64,000 bases of DNA from Nocardia aurea (GTDB lineage: Bacteria > Actinomycetota > Actinomycetes > Mycobacteriales > Mycobacteriaceae). Below, piece after piece: positions 25,864 to 34,931 of the stretch. The stretch is from the NCBI RefSeq assembly GCF_003123685.1, contig NZ_QCYJ01000029.1, positions 62,001 through 126,000 of the forward strand. Reading direction: 5' to 3'. Position 1 is the first letter of the stretch; each line of letters starts with the position of its first letter. Under the pieces are notes generated by a model. The model had not been told where the DNA came from. It saw nothing but the letters and a program-made list of their open reading frames with translations, and made no database searches. The position numbers and the translations under genes were made by a program.

Positions 25864-27441
25864 TCAGTCCGGCCAGATGGATTCGTCGTAGAGGCTGTGC
25901 AGCAGTCGGTCGAACAGCGCGGTGCCTTCGACGACGATCCTGAGTTTTTCGTCGTGTGGCGCAGCCGTAGCCATTTCGATGACGGCGTCGAACGCAGTGT
26001 TCGCCACGATCGCCACACGCTCGAGGCTGTAGCCCTGTCTCAGTGGCAGCGACTGGCTGTAGAAGTCATCGAACAGGGTATCGCTGACGAACAGAAAGAT
26101 CGTCAATCCGTATCGTGTGGAAAGCCCGAAGGGGGTCTGGAAGCCGTCCGGTCCCTGTACCCACAGCGCCAGGAACACATAGGTTTGCGGCGGTGTGGGT
26201 TGCTCGGCGAGGCTTCGGATGAGGTCGATATCGGGGTGGTCGATCCGCAGCTCGTGCGCGAGTGCCAGAAAGGGGTCTATCTGCGTCCTCGCCGATGCCT
26301 CGAGCGGTGCCTCGCTCAGACGGTGCACGAGACCCGGTTCCCGCATTCGGGGGTACATGGCATGTCGCATGGCGCGGTCGATGCCCCGGTCGTAGGCGTC
26401 GTGGCGTTCGGCGTCCTCCACCCGCGCGCGGACCGCTTGGTAGACCTCGTCGGAATCGTGGCCCGACTGCGTCGTGGCAGAGGCCAGAACGCGTGCGAGC
26501 ACCTGCGCTCTGACCTGGTAGGAGCCTCCGGTCCAAGGGTCGGACCGGACCCGGTCGTCCATACCGCCCGCGATCAACGCCGCCGTCGTGCAACGCGACA
26601 GCATGGTCAACGCCCCGAACATGTTGAGGATGGCCGCGCATAGTTCGACGTAATCGAGACCGGTCTCAGCGAATTTCGCACCGCGATCGGTTTCCATGAC
26701 ACGGAAGGTCGACTGGAGCAGGACATGCGCAGCGAACAGATCCGCGTCGATCTCCGCGCGCAGAACCTCGAGGTCGAGCGAATGGGTTGTGCCCGCGTTC
26801 GCGAGCTGTTCGTTGATCCGGCGGCTGGTGTCGAGGTCGGTCACGCCCGCGAGCACCGTCTCGATGATCTGATCCAGGTCCTCGTCTTCCATGACACCGG
26901 ACCATCCGCGGTCATGGGCGTGGACGTGACCGATCTCGTGGAGAAGTCCCAGGAACCACATCGTCATGTAGATCTCGTTGCGGGGCAGGTACTCCAAGTC
27001 GAAGACAGTCGTCGGCGCAACAATGAACCCCTGCGAGATACACAGCGATCGCGCGATCAGATACGAGGCTGTCGTGCAATCGCCATGGGCCAGAGACAAT
27101 TCCGCGATGAGCTGGAGCGCATACCGCTCGACGGCTGCCTCCAATATCTCCGGCGTCACCGACCACGACATCTGTTTGAGCCCGAACAGCTGCGACGACG
27201 CGACCAGGAACCGGGTAGAAAACGTGATCGGCGCCGGACTCAGTCCCGGCAGACTGAACATCTCCGGCACACCACCATCGACCCAGTACACCGCGACCTC
27301 ACGGCCGAGTTCGCGCTCGGCCATGCTCAACACGGTGACCAACGGCGTCAACGGTTCCCGCGTGACACGGGAGAACCGGGCGTTCGCGGGGAGGTGGTCT
27401 CTGACCAGTTCGTCCAGGATCGACGGATCCAGGCCGGTCAT
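25864..27441 (-). CDS. HEIGH-type zinc metallopeptidase, putative effector of an EACC1 pair
   Basis: The product is 525 residues. H168-E-I-G-H172 in FLGLLHEIGHVHAHD is a zincin active site, and EIDADLFAAHVLL at 230-242 supplies the Glu or Asp ligand expected 55-65 residues later, as in M48/M78-like peptidases. The regions on either side are helical, with no signal peptide and no clear transmembrane segment, so it should act in the cytoplasm. The start (ATG 27441) overlaps the stop of the EACC1-like gene by four bases, showing translational coupling. In known NTP-dependent conflict systems, EACC1 proteins are encoded next to a variable effector domain; a peptidase in that slot suggests a self-targeting or signal-processing protease. 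No close family is recognised. Confidence 0.75.
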   Translation of the reverse strand: MTGLDPSILDELVRDHLPANARFSRVTREPLTPLVTVLSMAERELGREVAVYWVDGGVPEMFSLPGLSPAPITFSTRFLVASSQLFGLKQMSWSVTPEILEAAVERYALQLIAELSLAHGDCTTASYLIARSLCISQGFIVAPTTVFDLEYLPRNEIYMTMWFLGLLHEIGHVHAHDRGWSGVMEDEDLDQIIETVLAGVTDLDTSRRINEQLANAGTTHSLDLEVLRAEIDADLFAAHVLLQSTFRVMETDRGAKFAETGLDYVELCAAILNMFGALTMLSRCTTAALIAGGMDDRVRSDPWTGGSYQVRAQVLARVLASATTQSGHDSDEVYQAVRARVEDAERHDAYDRGIDRAMRHAMYPRMREPGLVHRLSEAPLEASARTQIDPFLALAHELRIDHPDIDLIRSLAEQPTPPQTYVFLALWVQGPDGFQTPFGLSTRYGLTIFLFVSDTLFDDFYSQSLPLRQGYSLERVAIVANTAFDAVIEMATAAPHDEKLRIVVEGTALFDRLLHSLYDESIWPD

Positions 27442-27740
27442 TGCCGAGGTTCTCGCCGCTCTTCGAGGAGCTTGTCCACGTCGGCGGGACTGGGGTTGAC
27501 GATTGTCACATCGCCGATCTTGAGTTCACGAACCCGGTTACGGGTCAACAGATCCCGCAAAGAAGTCAGGATCGCCGGTGCTGACTGGACGGCGACACCG
27601 GCGACCAACACCCAGGTCGTCGCGGCAGCCCCGTCCAACTGGCGGCGCGGTGACCGCTGGGCGGCAACGCCGTTCTCGCTCAGGTGGCGATCGATCTCGT
27701 CCACATCGTCGGCACCGCAGGTGAGGATGATGGTCTCCAT
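27438..27740 (-). CDS. EACC1-like effector-associated small protein
   Basis: The product is 100 residues. It begins with a beta strand (METIILTCGADDVDEIDRHL), has a hydrophobic Ala/Val segment (AATTWVLVAGVAVQSAPAIL), and ends LRDLLTRNRVRELKIGDVTI with VNPSPADVDKLLEE. This order matches the effector-associated constant component EACC1, a small conserved partner coded beside variable effectors in actinobacterial conflict operons. The match is by eye. The stop overlaps the start of the metallopeptidase as ATGA. A TATGAT box six bases before the ATG and the absence of a ribosome site suggest leaderless transcription. Confidence 0.65.
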   Translation of the reverse strand: METIILTCGADDVDEIDRHLSENGVAAQRSPRRQLDGAAATTWVLVAGVAVQSAPAILTSLRDLLTRNRVRELKIGDVTIVNPSPADVDKLLEERREPRQ

Positions 27741-27746
27741 ACAATG

Positions 27747-27752
27747 ATCATA
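27747..27752 (-). promoter_or_regulatory. -10 box, probable leaderless promoter of the EACC1-peptidase operon
   Basis: On the minus strand TATGAT ends six bases before the ATG at 27740, so transcription would start at or next to the start codon. The box lies in an imperfect palindrome ACAAT-GATCAT-ATTGT (27741-27756), unusually AT-rich here, which could also be an operator. No good -35 is seen. Confidence 0.45.
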
Positions 27753-28712
27753 TTGTCACCGCGCGACGCCCCGAAGCAATCGCGACAACCTCCGCCGAAG
27801 CCTTTCGGCGAGTCGTCACAGACGACGTGCCAACTCGTGGACACTTACGCATCCGAGCCCGAGAACGGCGCTGCACGATGGAAATACGTGACAGGGGGTA
27901 ACTCTGCATCGAGTTCAGGTGCCGTCGTGTTGGTCTACGTCCCCGCCGCCTTCGCTAAACCTCGACTGCTTCCCTGCCAACGACATTCCCTTCATTGATC
28001 GTGCCCGCAGCTGCGGCGCGTGGTCCGCAGCACGCCGCGCACGAGGTCACTTGCCTGATCTCTTGGGGATCGCCCACGGCAGACATTTGAAGATCTGCCC
28101 GAAGTGCCCGAGCGGGGAGGATCGCCCGTCGCGTCTACATGCTGCGGCGTGGTGGGCGGAACCTCCAACACCCAGAAGTCTATCCATGCCTCCTACCAGC
28201 ACAAACAACCTGAGACTGTCGGTTCGAAATCTTCGCCGGAGGCCACCGCGATACGGTCTCTGCGAAGCCGCGACAACGCCGCAGGTTAGACCGGGTGAAA
28301 TTTCGGTAGCATCACCTCCGCAGCTCGCCGTCAGGCGAATGGAAACAACCGACCCTTGACGAAGGTGAAGTAGTGCCCAGGTCGACCAAGCCGCGAACCT
28401 GTTGCGCGACTGTGGTCGTCGCTGCGCCGACCGCGGATGCATCGGTTCAACGGCTCTCTGCGCGACCGGTGCCGCCGCACCCCGCAATATGTGCGCTGCA
28501 ATGTCCGTGCCCGCTGACCGCGCGGCAACGCTCTGTTCCAAGAGGAGTGAGGTGGCGTGGCACGGATGGCAGCCGAACCCACGATGTAGTGGCCTCGGTC
28601 CGCGGGGATGGTGGTGGGTTGCGGCCGGGCTGCCTGGTGTCGTGAAAGTTGGGCAGAGTGGTCGAGGTGACCGTGATTTGTGGTCGGGCACCGGAATCGG
28701 TGTCGTGCGGCG
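27753..28712. other. Divergent intergenic region, no gene recognised
   Basis: Nearly 1 kb separates the EACC1-peptidase operon from the lipase-caspase operon. Several frames are open but have noise-like composition (Arg, Pro, Ser, His). It presumably carries the promoters and regulatory sites of the two divergent operons; no RNA gene was recognised. Confidence 0.45.
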
Positions 28713-30182
28713 ATGATGATTGGTATGTCGGATGGGTGGGAGTTTCCCGATGCAGAGCCTGACGTTGCGCTGGAGCGGTTGCAGGAGCCGTTGAGTTTTC
28801 CAGAGTCGTTGCGGGTGTCGACGCAGATTATCGAGGACGCGGTGGTGGTGATCCCGGGCATCATGGGGACCGAGCTCGTCGACGCTGAATCCGGGAAACT
28901 GCTGTGGGGGTTGCGTCCTGGGCTTTTGGCGCGAATGTGGGCGGCTCCGACGGGAAATTTGTCACCGTTGGTGGTGGATCGTGAGAAACCGTCGAGGGTG
29001 CGGCCTGGTCGGTTGTTGCGGTTTCCGGCGTTGATGCCGGGGCTGGGTAGCGTCGAGCCCTATACGCGGCTGATCCGGGGGTTGCGGTCGGTGGTGCGGC
29101 ATCCGGATGCGGTGTGCGAGTTCGGGTATGACTGGCGGTTGCCGGTGACCGACAACGCGGCCCTGCTCGCGGAGGCGATTACCGAGCATCTGTTGTGGTG
29201 GCGGGTGCGTTCGGATCGCCCGCATGCGCGGGTGCATCTGGTGGCACATTCGATGGGCGGACTGCTCTGTCAAGCACTGGCGGGCATTTCGGGGGCGTAT
29301 GACGATGTGGCGCAGGTGATCACGCTCGGCACGCCTTTCGAGGGCGCCGCGAAAGCCGCGGTCATCCTGGGGACGGGAGAAGGTTCGCTGGTGCCCGCGC
29401 GTGGGTTGCGGCCGATCGCGGTGACCATGCCCGGGATCTACGATTTGTTGCCGACGTATCGGTGCGTCGATGACGGCACTGACGTGCGTCGGCTGACACC
29501 GGTCGATGTCGCGGGTCTCGGTGGTGATCGCGGGCTGGCGGACGAGGCGCTGGATCGAGCCGAGCGGCGGCGTTCGGTGGTGATGCCCTCGCATCGGGCG
29601 CTGATCGGAGTCGCGCAACCGACCATATGCAGCCTCGCTGTGCAAGCAGGTCGGGTGGAGCCGCGGTTCTATACCTTCGATGTCGGTGCGGATGGTGAGC
29701 TGGCCCGCAACACCGAGGGGGCGTTGGTGCGTTTGCCGGGACTCGGTGACGGGACGGTGCCGCGAAATTCGGCGCTGCCGTGGAACGAACGCGACACCGC
29801 GCCGCTGCCGCAGCAGCACGGGGCGGTGGCACAAACCGACGAGGCGATCGCGTTCGTGTGCGATCGGTTGCTGCACCGCGATACCGGCGCGCGCCTCGGT
29901 GACGGCGAGATCGGGATCAGCGCCCCCGACACCGTCCAGGTGGGCACAGAATTCGTGGTCGAGGTCACCGGGATCGACGACCCATACGATATCGGCTCGG
30001 TCGTCTACGACGCCGAGGACGGTGAACGGGTCGACGGACCACAAGCGCGGCGGCACGAGGGCCGGGTGGTCGTACCGGTCACGTTATGGCGTCAGGGCTT
30101 GTTCCGGATCGCGGTCACCGGTGGGGGCACTTCTCCGGTGACCATTCTGGTACTGGCGGTGATCTCGGCGGAGGATTGGTGA
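28713..30182 (+). CDS. LCAT-like lipase/acyltransferase with C-terminal Ig-like domain
   Basis: The product is about 489 residues. VVVIPGIMGTELVD near 44-57 and WGLRPGLLARM are typical of lecithin:cholesterol acyltransferase-like alpha/beta hydrolases. FGYDWRLPVTDNAALLAEAI leads to the nucleophile elbow AHSMGG with Ser180. LITLGTPFEGAAKA, PGIYDLLPTYRC, the Asp in LGDGTVP and the His in PQQHGAVA complete the triad region. The last ~90 residues form a beta-rich domain (DTVQVGTEFVVEVTGIDD). No signal peptide is present, so it is cytoplasmic and could attack the inner leaflet. Starts at 28716 or 28725 are also possible. Its stop overlaps the caspase-NACHT-WD40 start (GTGA), so the two are surely co-translated. 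Confidence 0.82.
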   Translation: MMIGMSDGWEFPDAEPDVALERLQEPLSFPESLRVSTQIIEDAVVVIPGIMGTELVDAESGKLLWGLRPGLLARMWAAPTGNLSPLVVDREKPSRVRPGRLLRFPALMPGLGSVEPYTRLIRGLRSVVRHPDAVCEFGYDWRLPVTDNAALLAEAITEHLLWWRVRSDRPHARVHLVAHSMGGLLCQALAGISGAYDDVAQVITLGTPFEGAAKAAVILGTGEGSLVPARGLRPIAVTMPGIYDLLPTYRCVDDGTDVRRLTPVDVAGLGGDRGLADEALDRAERRRSVVMPSHRALIGVAQPTICSLAVQAGRVEPRFYTFDVGADGELARNTEGALVRLPGLGDGTVPRNSALPWNERDTAPLPQQHGAVAQTDEAIAFVCDRLLHRDTGARLGDGEIGISAPDTVQVGTEFVVEVTGIDDPYDIGSVVYDAEDGERVDGPQARRHEGRVVVPVTLWRQGLFRIAVTGGGTSPVTILVLAVISAEDW

Positions 30183-33100
30183 GCGAAGGGCTGGAGCTGT
30201 TCCCGGTCGCGATCGGTACCTACACCGACGAGCGCCTCGAGGACCTTGAGGTGGACACCGAAGTCGCGGAAATCGCTGCGGCTCTGGCCGCCTTCGAGGT
30301 CCACCGCATCGACTGGGACACACCAGCCGGAAAGCGAAGTTTCGACGCGGTCAACACACGGCTGAACCAGTGGGCGAAATCGACCCGGCCGCAGACCATC
30401 CTGTATTGGGTGGGCCATGGCTGGTCCAATGCTCAAGATGTTGCTCTGGCGCATGCCGACAGCCCTGTAGCGGTACGCAGCCAAGGCGTCAGCGCAAAGC
30501 GGATCGCCGACGCGATCGTCACCCGTGCTGGCCAGCCCGGTGGCGACGACGCGGACAGAGTGCCGTGGATGATCGTAGTAATCGATGCCTGTCAATCGGC
30601 GGCGTTCGTGCGTGAGCTCAAACTCGAGATCTTTCGCCAAGCTCCAACGACTGAAGCCAAATACTTGCTGATCGGTGGTCTCGCTGGCGCGGGCGCGACC
30701 GACCTGGGGCGGTTCAGCACACAACTGCGCTATTTCCTGCACACCGCGCGCGCGACCGAACTCACGATCACCCTTCGCGATCTAGCGGCGCATTTCATAG
30801 AACTGCACGCCGAGGTCGAGGAGAAACGGCTCACAAAGGAGGTGGTCCTGCGTCGTCGGTATGTGATGCCGGTCAACCTCGACCTCGACACCCGCAACCA
30901 ACTCATGGCTGCGCTGGACAGGTTGGACCCGGATGAACTGCTGCACTTCGTACCGAAGGCGTACGGCGGGGAGATGCCCGTCGCCGAGACCATGATCGGC
31001 GAACAATCCTGGTACTTCCAAGGCCGCCACAATGAAACTCGTCAGATCGTGGAGTGGCTCGAAGGTACAGACACCGGCATGCTCGTTGTCACCGGTCCCG
31101 CTGGCAGTGGCAAATCCGCGCTGCTCGGGCACTTGGTCGTCCACGCCAACCCCACCCTGCGCACCGCCCTGGACCGCGCGGATCTCGTCCAACGACTCCC
31201 ACCGGATGAACAGCCTCCCGACAACATCTTCGACGCCGTGTTGCACCTGACCGGTGCTCCCACCGTAGAAGTCCTTGTCCGCCTCGCGGCCCTCGCCGAA
31301 CGCCGGACCCGCAACTCCTTGGTCCACTATGTTCACGGACTCGACGAAGCCGTGAAACTCCTCATCGACGGAATCACCAGCATGCGACGCCGAGTGACGA
31401 TCCTCGTCGACGCTCTTGACGAGGCCGTCGAACCTCTGCTCGTGGCCAGCAGAATTCTCGCGGTCCTGGCCAGAACTCCACAGATTCGAGTTGTGGTCGG
31501 AACCCGAACCAGCACCCACGAGTCTCCCGATCGTCCGTCCCCCGACACCGATCTGCTCGACGCGCTACACGATGGACAGACAACGACAACGACGGTGCCG
31601 ATCGCTGCAGACGCCACTGCGGTCGCGGGCTATGTGGGACAGCGACTTCGATCGACGCGCACCGTGTTGCTGGATCGTTCTGGTGTGGCAATTGATGTCG
31701 AGTCGTTGGTGGCTGATGTATACAGACGCGCACCCCAGTTTCTGTTCGCTCGGCTGTTGGTCCACGAACTACTCGCAGACCCCCGCCAGCGCACCCGGAC
31801 CGCTTGGACACGACTGCTGGCACGCGATCACCAGTCGCTGTTCGCGGCCGCAGTCGCCAGGCTCAGCGATGGTCAACCTGCTCTTCTGGCGCTGCTGAAG
31901 GCGTTGGCCTTTGCCCGCGGACGCGGACTTCCCGCTGTCGAAAGCATCTGGGTCACTGCGGCTCAAGCTCTCACCGCCGACCCCACGACCACGGTCAGCA
32001 ATATCGACGTGGACCGGTTGACCAAGGTCGCTGCCGCTTACGTGCTCGCCGACCACGAACATGGCCAAACCGTGTACCGGCTCGCGCACCGCACGTTCAC
32101 CGCATACTTCACCAACGACACCGAACCCACCACCACCACCACCGACCACCGCCATCACCTCGCCATCACCGACGCACTCGTCACCATCGCCACTGAACAC
32201 ATCGAACAAGTCCTCACCGGGACAAACACGCTCAATCCCTACCTGATCCACTACCTGCCCGCACACGCCGCCGCAGCAGGACAACCCGGTTGGAACCACC
32301 TCGATGCCCACACCACGCTGCTGCTCGCGCTCGATCCAGGAGCCGTCGCCACCAATGCCTGGCGCAGTTCCTCGGGCCGCTACCCGCTACCCGCTACCGT
32401 CGCCGCTATCACCACCCTCAACACACACCTGGAGCCCCTCGCACCCCGCGATCGCTACCTGCCCATCCAAGTCCAAGCCCGCCACCTCGTCATGCCCGCC
32501 ATCGCAGCCCAGCTTCCCCCGTGGGCACCACCGATCACTGTCGAGACAACCATGCACTCCCCGTCATCGCGACACCGCATCCTCACCGGCCACACCGGTT
32601 CGGTGTCGGTGTTGACAACAGCGGTGACAGCTGATGGACGCACACTGCTCGCCTCCGCTGGCGACGACGGGTCCGTCCGGTTGTGGGACCCGTTCACCGG
32701 CCGACAACACGGCCAAACCCTGACCGGCCACACCGGTTGGAGGCAGGTGTGGGCGTCGGTGGTGACAGTTGATGGACGCACGCTGCTCGCCGCCGCCAGC
32801 CTCGACGACACCGTCCGGTTGTGGGATCCGGTCACCGGACGGCAATACGGCCAAACCCTGACCGGCTTCACCGGTGAAGTGCTCGCGTTGGCATTGGTGG
32901 TGACAGCTGATGGCCGCATCCTGCTTGCCTACGCCAGCTGGGAGAACACCGTCCGGTTGTGGGACCCGGTCACCGGCCGACAACATGGCCAACCGCTGGC
33001 CGGCCACACCGGTTGGGTCTTGGTCTTGGCGTCGGTGGTGACAGCTGATGGCCGGACTCTGCTCGCCTCCGCTGGCGACGACAAGTCTGTCCGGTTGTGG

Positions 33101-34552
33101 GACCCGGTGACCGGCCGACAACATGGCCGCCCCTTGACCGGCCACACCGGTTCTGTGCGGGTGTTGGCGTCGGTGGCGGCGGCTGATGGACGCACTCTGC
33201 TCGCCTCCGCTGAAAACGACAAGTCTGTCCGGTTGTGGGACCCGGTGACCGGCCGACAACATGGCCGCCCCTTGACCGGCCACACCGGTTCGGTGTCGGT
33301 GTTGGCATCGGTGGCGGCGGCCGATGGCCGTGTCCTGCTCGCTTCGGCCAGCGACGACCACACCGTCCGGTTGTGGGATCCGGTCACCGGACGGCAATAT
33401 GGGCAACCGCTGACCGGCCACACCGGTCCTGTGCGGGCGTTGACATCGGTGTTGGCACCCGACGGGCGCACCCTGCTCGCCTCCGGCGGCAGTGACAACA
33501 CCGTCCGGTTGTGGGACCTGACCACCAACGAGTCGACGATAGACACTGCTCGGCCAAAGGCGCTGACCAGTAAGATCGACTCGAGCAACCCAGGCCTTAT
33601 GTCGGTGACGGCGTTGGCGTCGGTGGCGATACCCGACGGACGTACCCTGCTCGCCTCCGCTGAAAACGACAAGTCCGTCCGGTTGTGGGATCCGGTCACA
33701 GGCCGACAACACGGGCAACCGTTGACCGGTGCCGTGCGGGCGTTGACGTCGGTGGTGGCGCCCGACGGACGCCCCCTACTCGCCTACGCCAGCGATGATT
33801 ACACCGTCTGGTTGTGGGACCCGGTCACCGGACGACGACACGGCCAACTACCGAAACGACGATGGTGGCGTAGTTCACCGCAGACGGGGTATGACCCTTT
33901 TAATGAGTACGTGTTGGCGTCGGTGGTGACAGCCGACGGACGCACTCTGGTCGCCGCAGCCAATAAAGACCGCTCGGTGTGGTTGTGGGACCTCGCTACT
34001 GGGCGACGACACGGGCAATCCCTGCGCGGCCACAGGTTTGCCGTGTTGGCGTTGATGTCGGTGGTGGTATCAGACGGACGTACCCTGCTCGCCTCCGCCA
34101 GCCTCGACGACACCGTCCGGTTGTGGGACCCGGTCACCGGACGGCAATACGGGCAACCGCTGATCGGCCACACCGGTCCCGTGCGGGCGTTGACGTCGGT
34201 GTTGGCGGCTGACGGACGTACCCTGCTCGCCTCCGCCAGCGACGACCACACCATTCGGCTGTGGGATCCGGTCACCGGACGGCAATATGGGCAACCGCTG
34301 ATCGGCCACGCCGGTGCCGTGCGGGCGTTGACGTCGGTGGTGGCATCAGACGGACGTACCCTGCTCGCCTCCCTCGGAAGTGACAACACCGTCCGGTTGT
34401 GGGAACTCTCAAACGGCGAGCCGATCCTATGGCAAATCCTCAGCCCGGTCCCGGTACCGATCCAGGCAATACACGGAATCGGCCATCGGCTCGCCGTGGC
34501 CACTCTGAGCGCCATCATCGTGCTCAGAGTTCACTGCCCACCGCCCCGATGA
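30179..34552 (+). CDS. Caspase-NACHT-WD40 STAND protein
   Basis: The product is 1457 residues. The N-terminal caspase-like peptidase has the catalytic dyad His80 in LYWVGHGWS and Cys138 in MIVVIDACQS. The NACHT/STAND NTPase follows with Walker A GPAGSGKS at 306-313 and Walker B VTILVDALDEA at 406-416, then a helical winged region (RLAHRTFTAYFTND). From about residue 801 to the end are 13 clear WD40 repeats plus a degenerate 14th, enough for two seven-bladed propellers. GGAGG lies five bases before GTG 30179, which overlaps the lipase stop. By analogy with other STAND proteins, ligand binding by the WD40 part would trigger oligomerisation and activation of the caspase. The lipase is a likely partner or target. 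Confidence 0.88.
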   Translation: MSEGLELFPVAIGTYTDERLEDLEVDTEVAEIAAALAAFEVHRIDWDTPAGKRSFDAVNTRLNQWAKSTRPQTILYWVGHGWSNAQDVALAHADSPVAVRSQGVSAKRIADAIVTRAGQPGGDDADRVPWMIVVIDACQSAAFVRELKLEIFRQAPTTEAKYLLIGGLAGAGATDLGRFSTQLRYFLHTARATELTITLRDLAAHFIELHAEVEEKRLTKEVVLRRRYVMPVNLDLDTRNQLMAALDRLDPDELLHFVPKAYGGEMPVAETMIGEQSWYFQGRHNETRQIVEWLEGTDTGMLVVTGPAGSGKSALLGHLVVHANPTLRTALDRADLVQRLPPDEQPPDNIFDAVLHLTGAPTVEVLVRLAALAERRTRNSLVHYVHGLDEAVKLLIDGITSMRRRVTILVDALDEAVEPLLVASRILAVLARTPQIRVVVGTRTSTHESPDRPSPDTDLLDALHDGQTTTTTVPIAADATAVAGYVGQRLRSTRTVLLDRSGVAIDVESLVADVYRRAPQFLFARLLVHELLADPRQRTRTAWTRLLARDHQSLFAAAVARLSDGQPALLALLKALAFARGRGLPAVESIWVTAAQALTADPTTTVSNIDVDRLTKVAAAYVLADHEHGQTVYRLAHRTFTAYFTNDTEPTTTTTDHRHHLAITDALVTIATEHIEQVLTGTNTLNPYLIHYLPAHAAAAGQPGWNHLDAHTTLLLALDPGAVATNAWRSSSGRYPLPATVAAITTLNTHLEPLAPRDRYLPIQVQARHLVMPAIAAQLPPWAPPITVETTMHSPSSRHRILTGHTGSVSVLTTAVTADGRTLLASAGDDGSVRLWDPFTGRQHGQTLTGHTGWRQVWASVVTVDGRTLLAAASLDDTVRLWDPVTGRQYGQTLTGFTGEVLALALVVTADGRILLAYASWENTVRLWDPVTGRQHGQPLAGHTGWVLVLASVVTADGRTLLASAGDDKSVRLWDPVTGRQHGRPLTGHTGSVRVLASVAAADGRTLLASAENDKSVRLWDPVTGRQHGRPLTGHTGSVSVLASVAAADGRVLLASASDDHTVRLWDPVTGRQYGQPLTGHTGPVRALTSVLAPDGRTLLASGGSDNTVRLWDLTTNESTIDTARPKALTSKIDSSNPGLMSVTALASVAIPDGRTLLASAENDKSVRLWDPVTGRQHGQPLTGAVRALTSVVAPDGRPLLAYASDDYTVWLWDPVTGRRHGQLPKRRWWRSSPQTGYDPFNEYVLASVVTADGRTLVAAANKDRSVWLWDLATGRRHGQSLRGHRFAVLALMSVVVSDGRTLLASASLDDTVRLWDPVTGRQYGQPLIGHTGPVRALTSVLAADGRTLLASASDDHTIRLWDPVTGRQYGQPLIGHAGAVRALTSVVASDGRTLLASLGSDNTVRLWELSNGEPILWQILSPVPVPIQAIHGIGHRLAVATLSAIIVLRVHCPPPR
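32579..34430 (+). repeat. WD40 repeat array with near-identical DNA units
   Basis: Units of about 132-138 bp encode the pattern TGHTGxVxxLxSV...DGRTLLASAxxDxSVRLWDPVTGRQHG. Neighbouring units starting near 33000, 33130 and 33270 are almost identical in DNA, including silent positions. Unit 7 has a longer insert (33530-33600), and unit 10 an insert near 33850-33905, where regularity is broken. The DNA-level identity points to recent duplication or gene conversion. Confidence 0.85.
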
Positions 34553-34931
34553 GAGCTCCTAACCGGTTCGGCTGAGTAGCGCCGACTCTCGTTGCAGTGC
34601 CGTATGTTTCGCTGGGTTACAGGCCGCTCTGGCCAGCGTCTCGAGCATCACCCTCGATCAGTCGAGGTCGACGAAGAGGAGTTCGCGCCGCTTCTGGCAG
34701 CGGCGGCGCGCCTGAATCTGCTGGAACCTGTGCCGTCGGGACGGCAAGACGCAGGCTCCGCAGTGTCGTGCCCCTTCGGCATATTGAAGTCTCAGAGCGA
34801 TGTGCCGGGAGGTCAACGTGCGACTCGTGTCGGAATGTCTCGGCGGGCGGTGTGGCGGTGGCGGATCTGCCACTGTTGTTCGACAGGCGTAGTTCCGCCG
34901 TGTGTAGGTCTCGCGCGGTTACGGTTGAGCG
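34553..34931. other. No recognisable gene
   Basis: No frame with a domain or a ribosome site is seen. The promoter of the LAL regulator probably lies here. Confidence 0.45.

Noticed and set aside
28962..30056. 364-codon minus-strand frame opposite the lipase
   Set aside because: Arg/Pro/His-rich noise opposite a gene with clear catalytic motifs.
32564..33718. 384-codon minus-strand frame opposite the WD40 array
   Set aside because: Its apparent repeats are the mirror of the WD40 repeats; no independent signal.
32579..34430. Regular ~135-bp repeats considered as a CRISPR or satellite array
   Set aside because: The units are continuous coding WD40 repeats without spacers.
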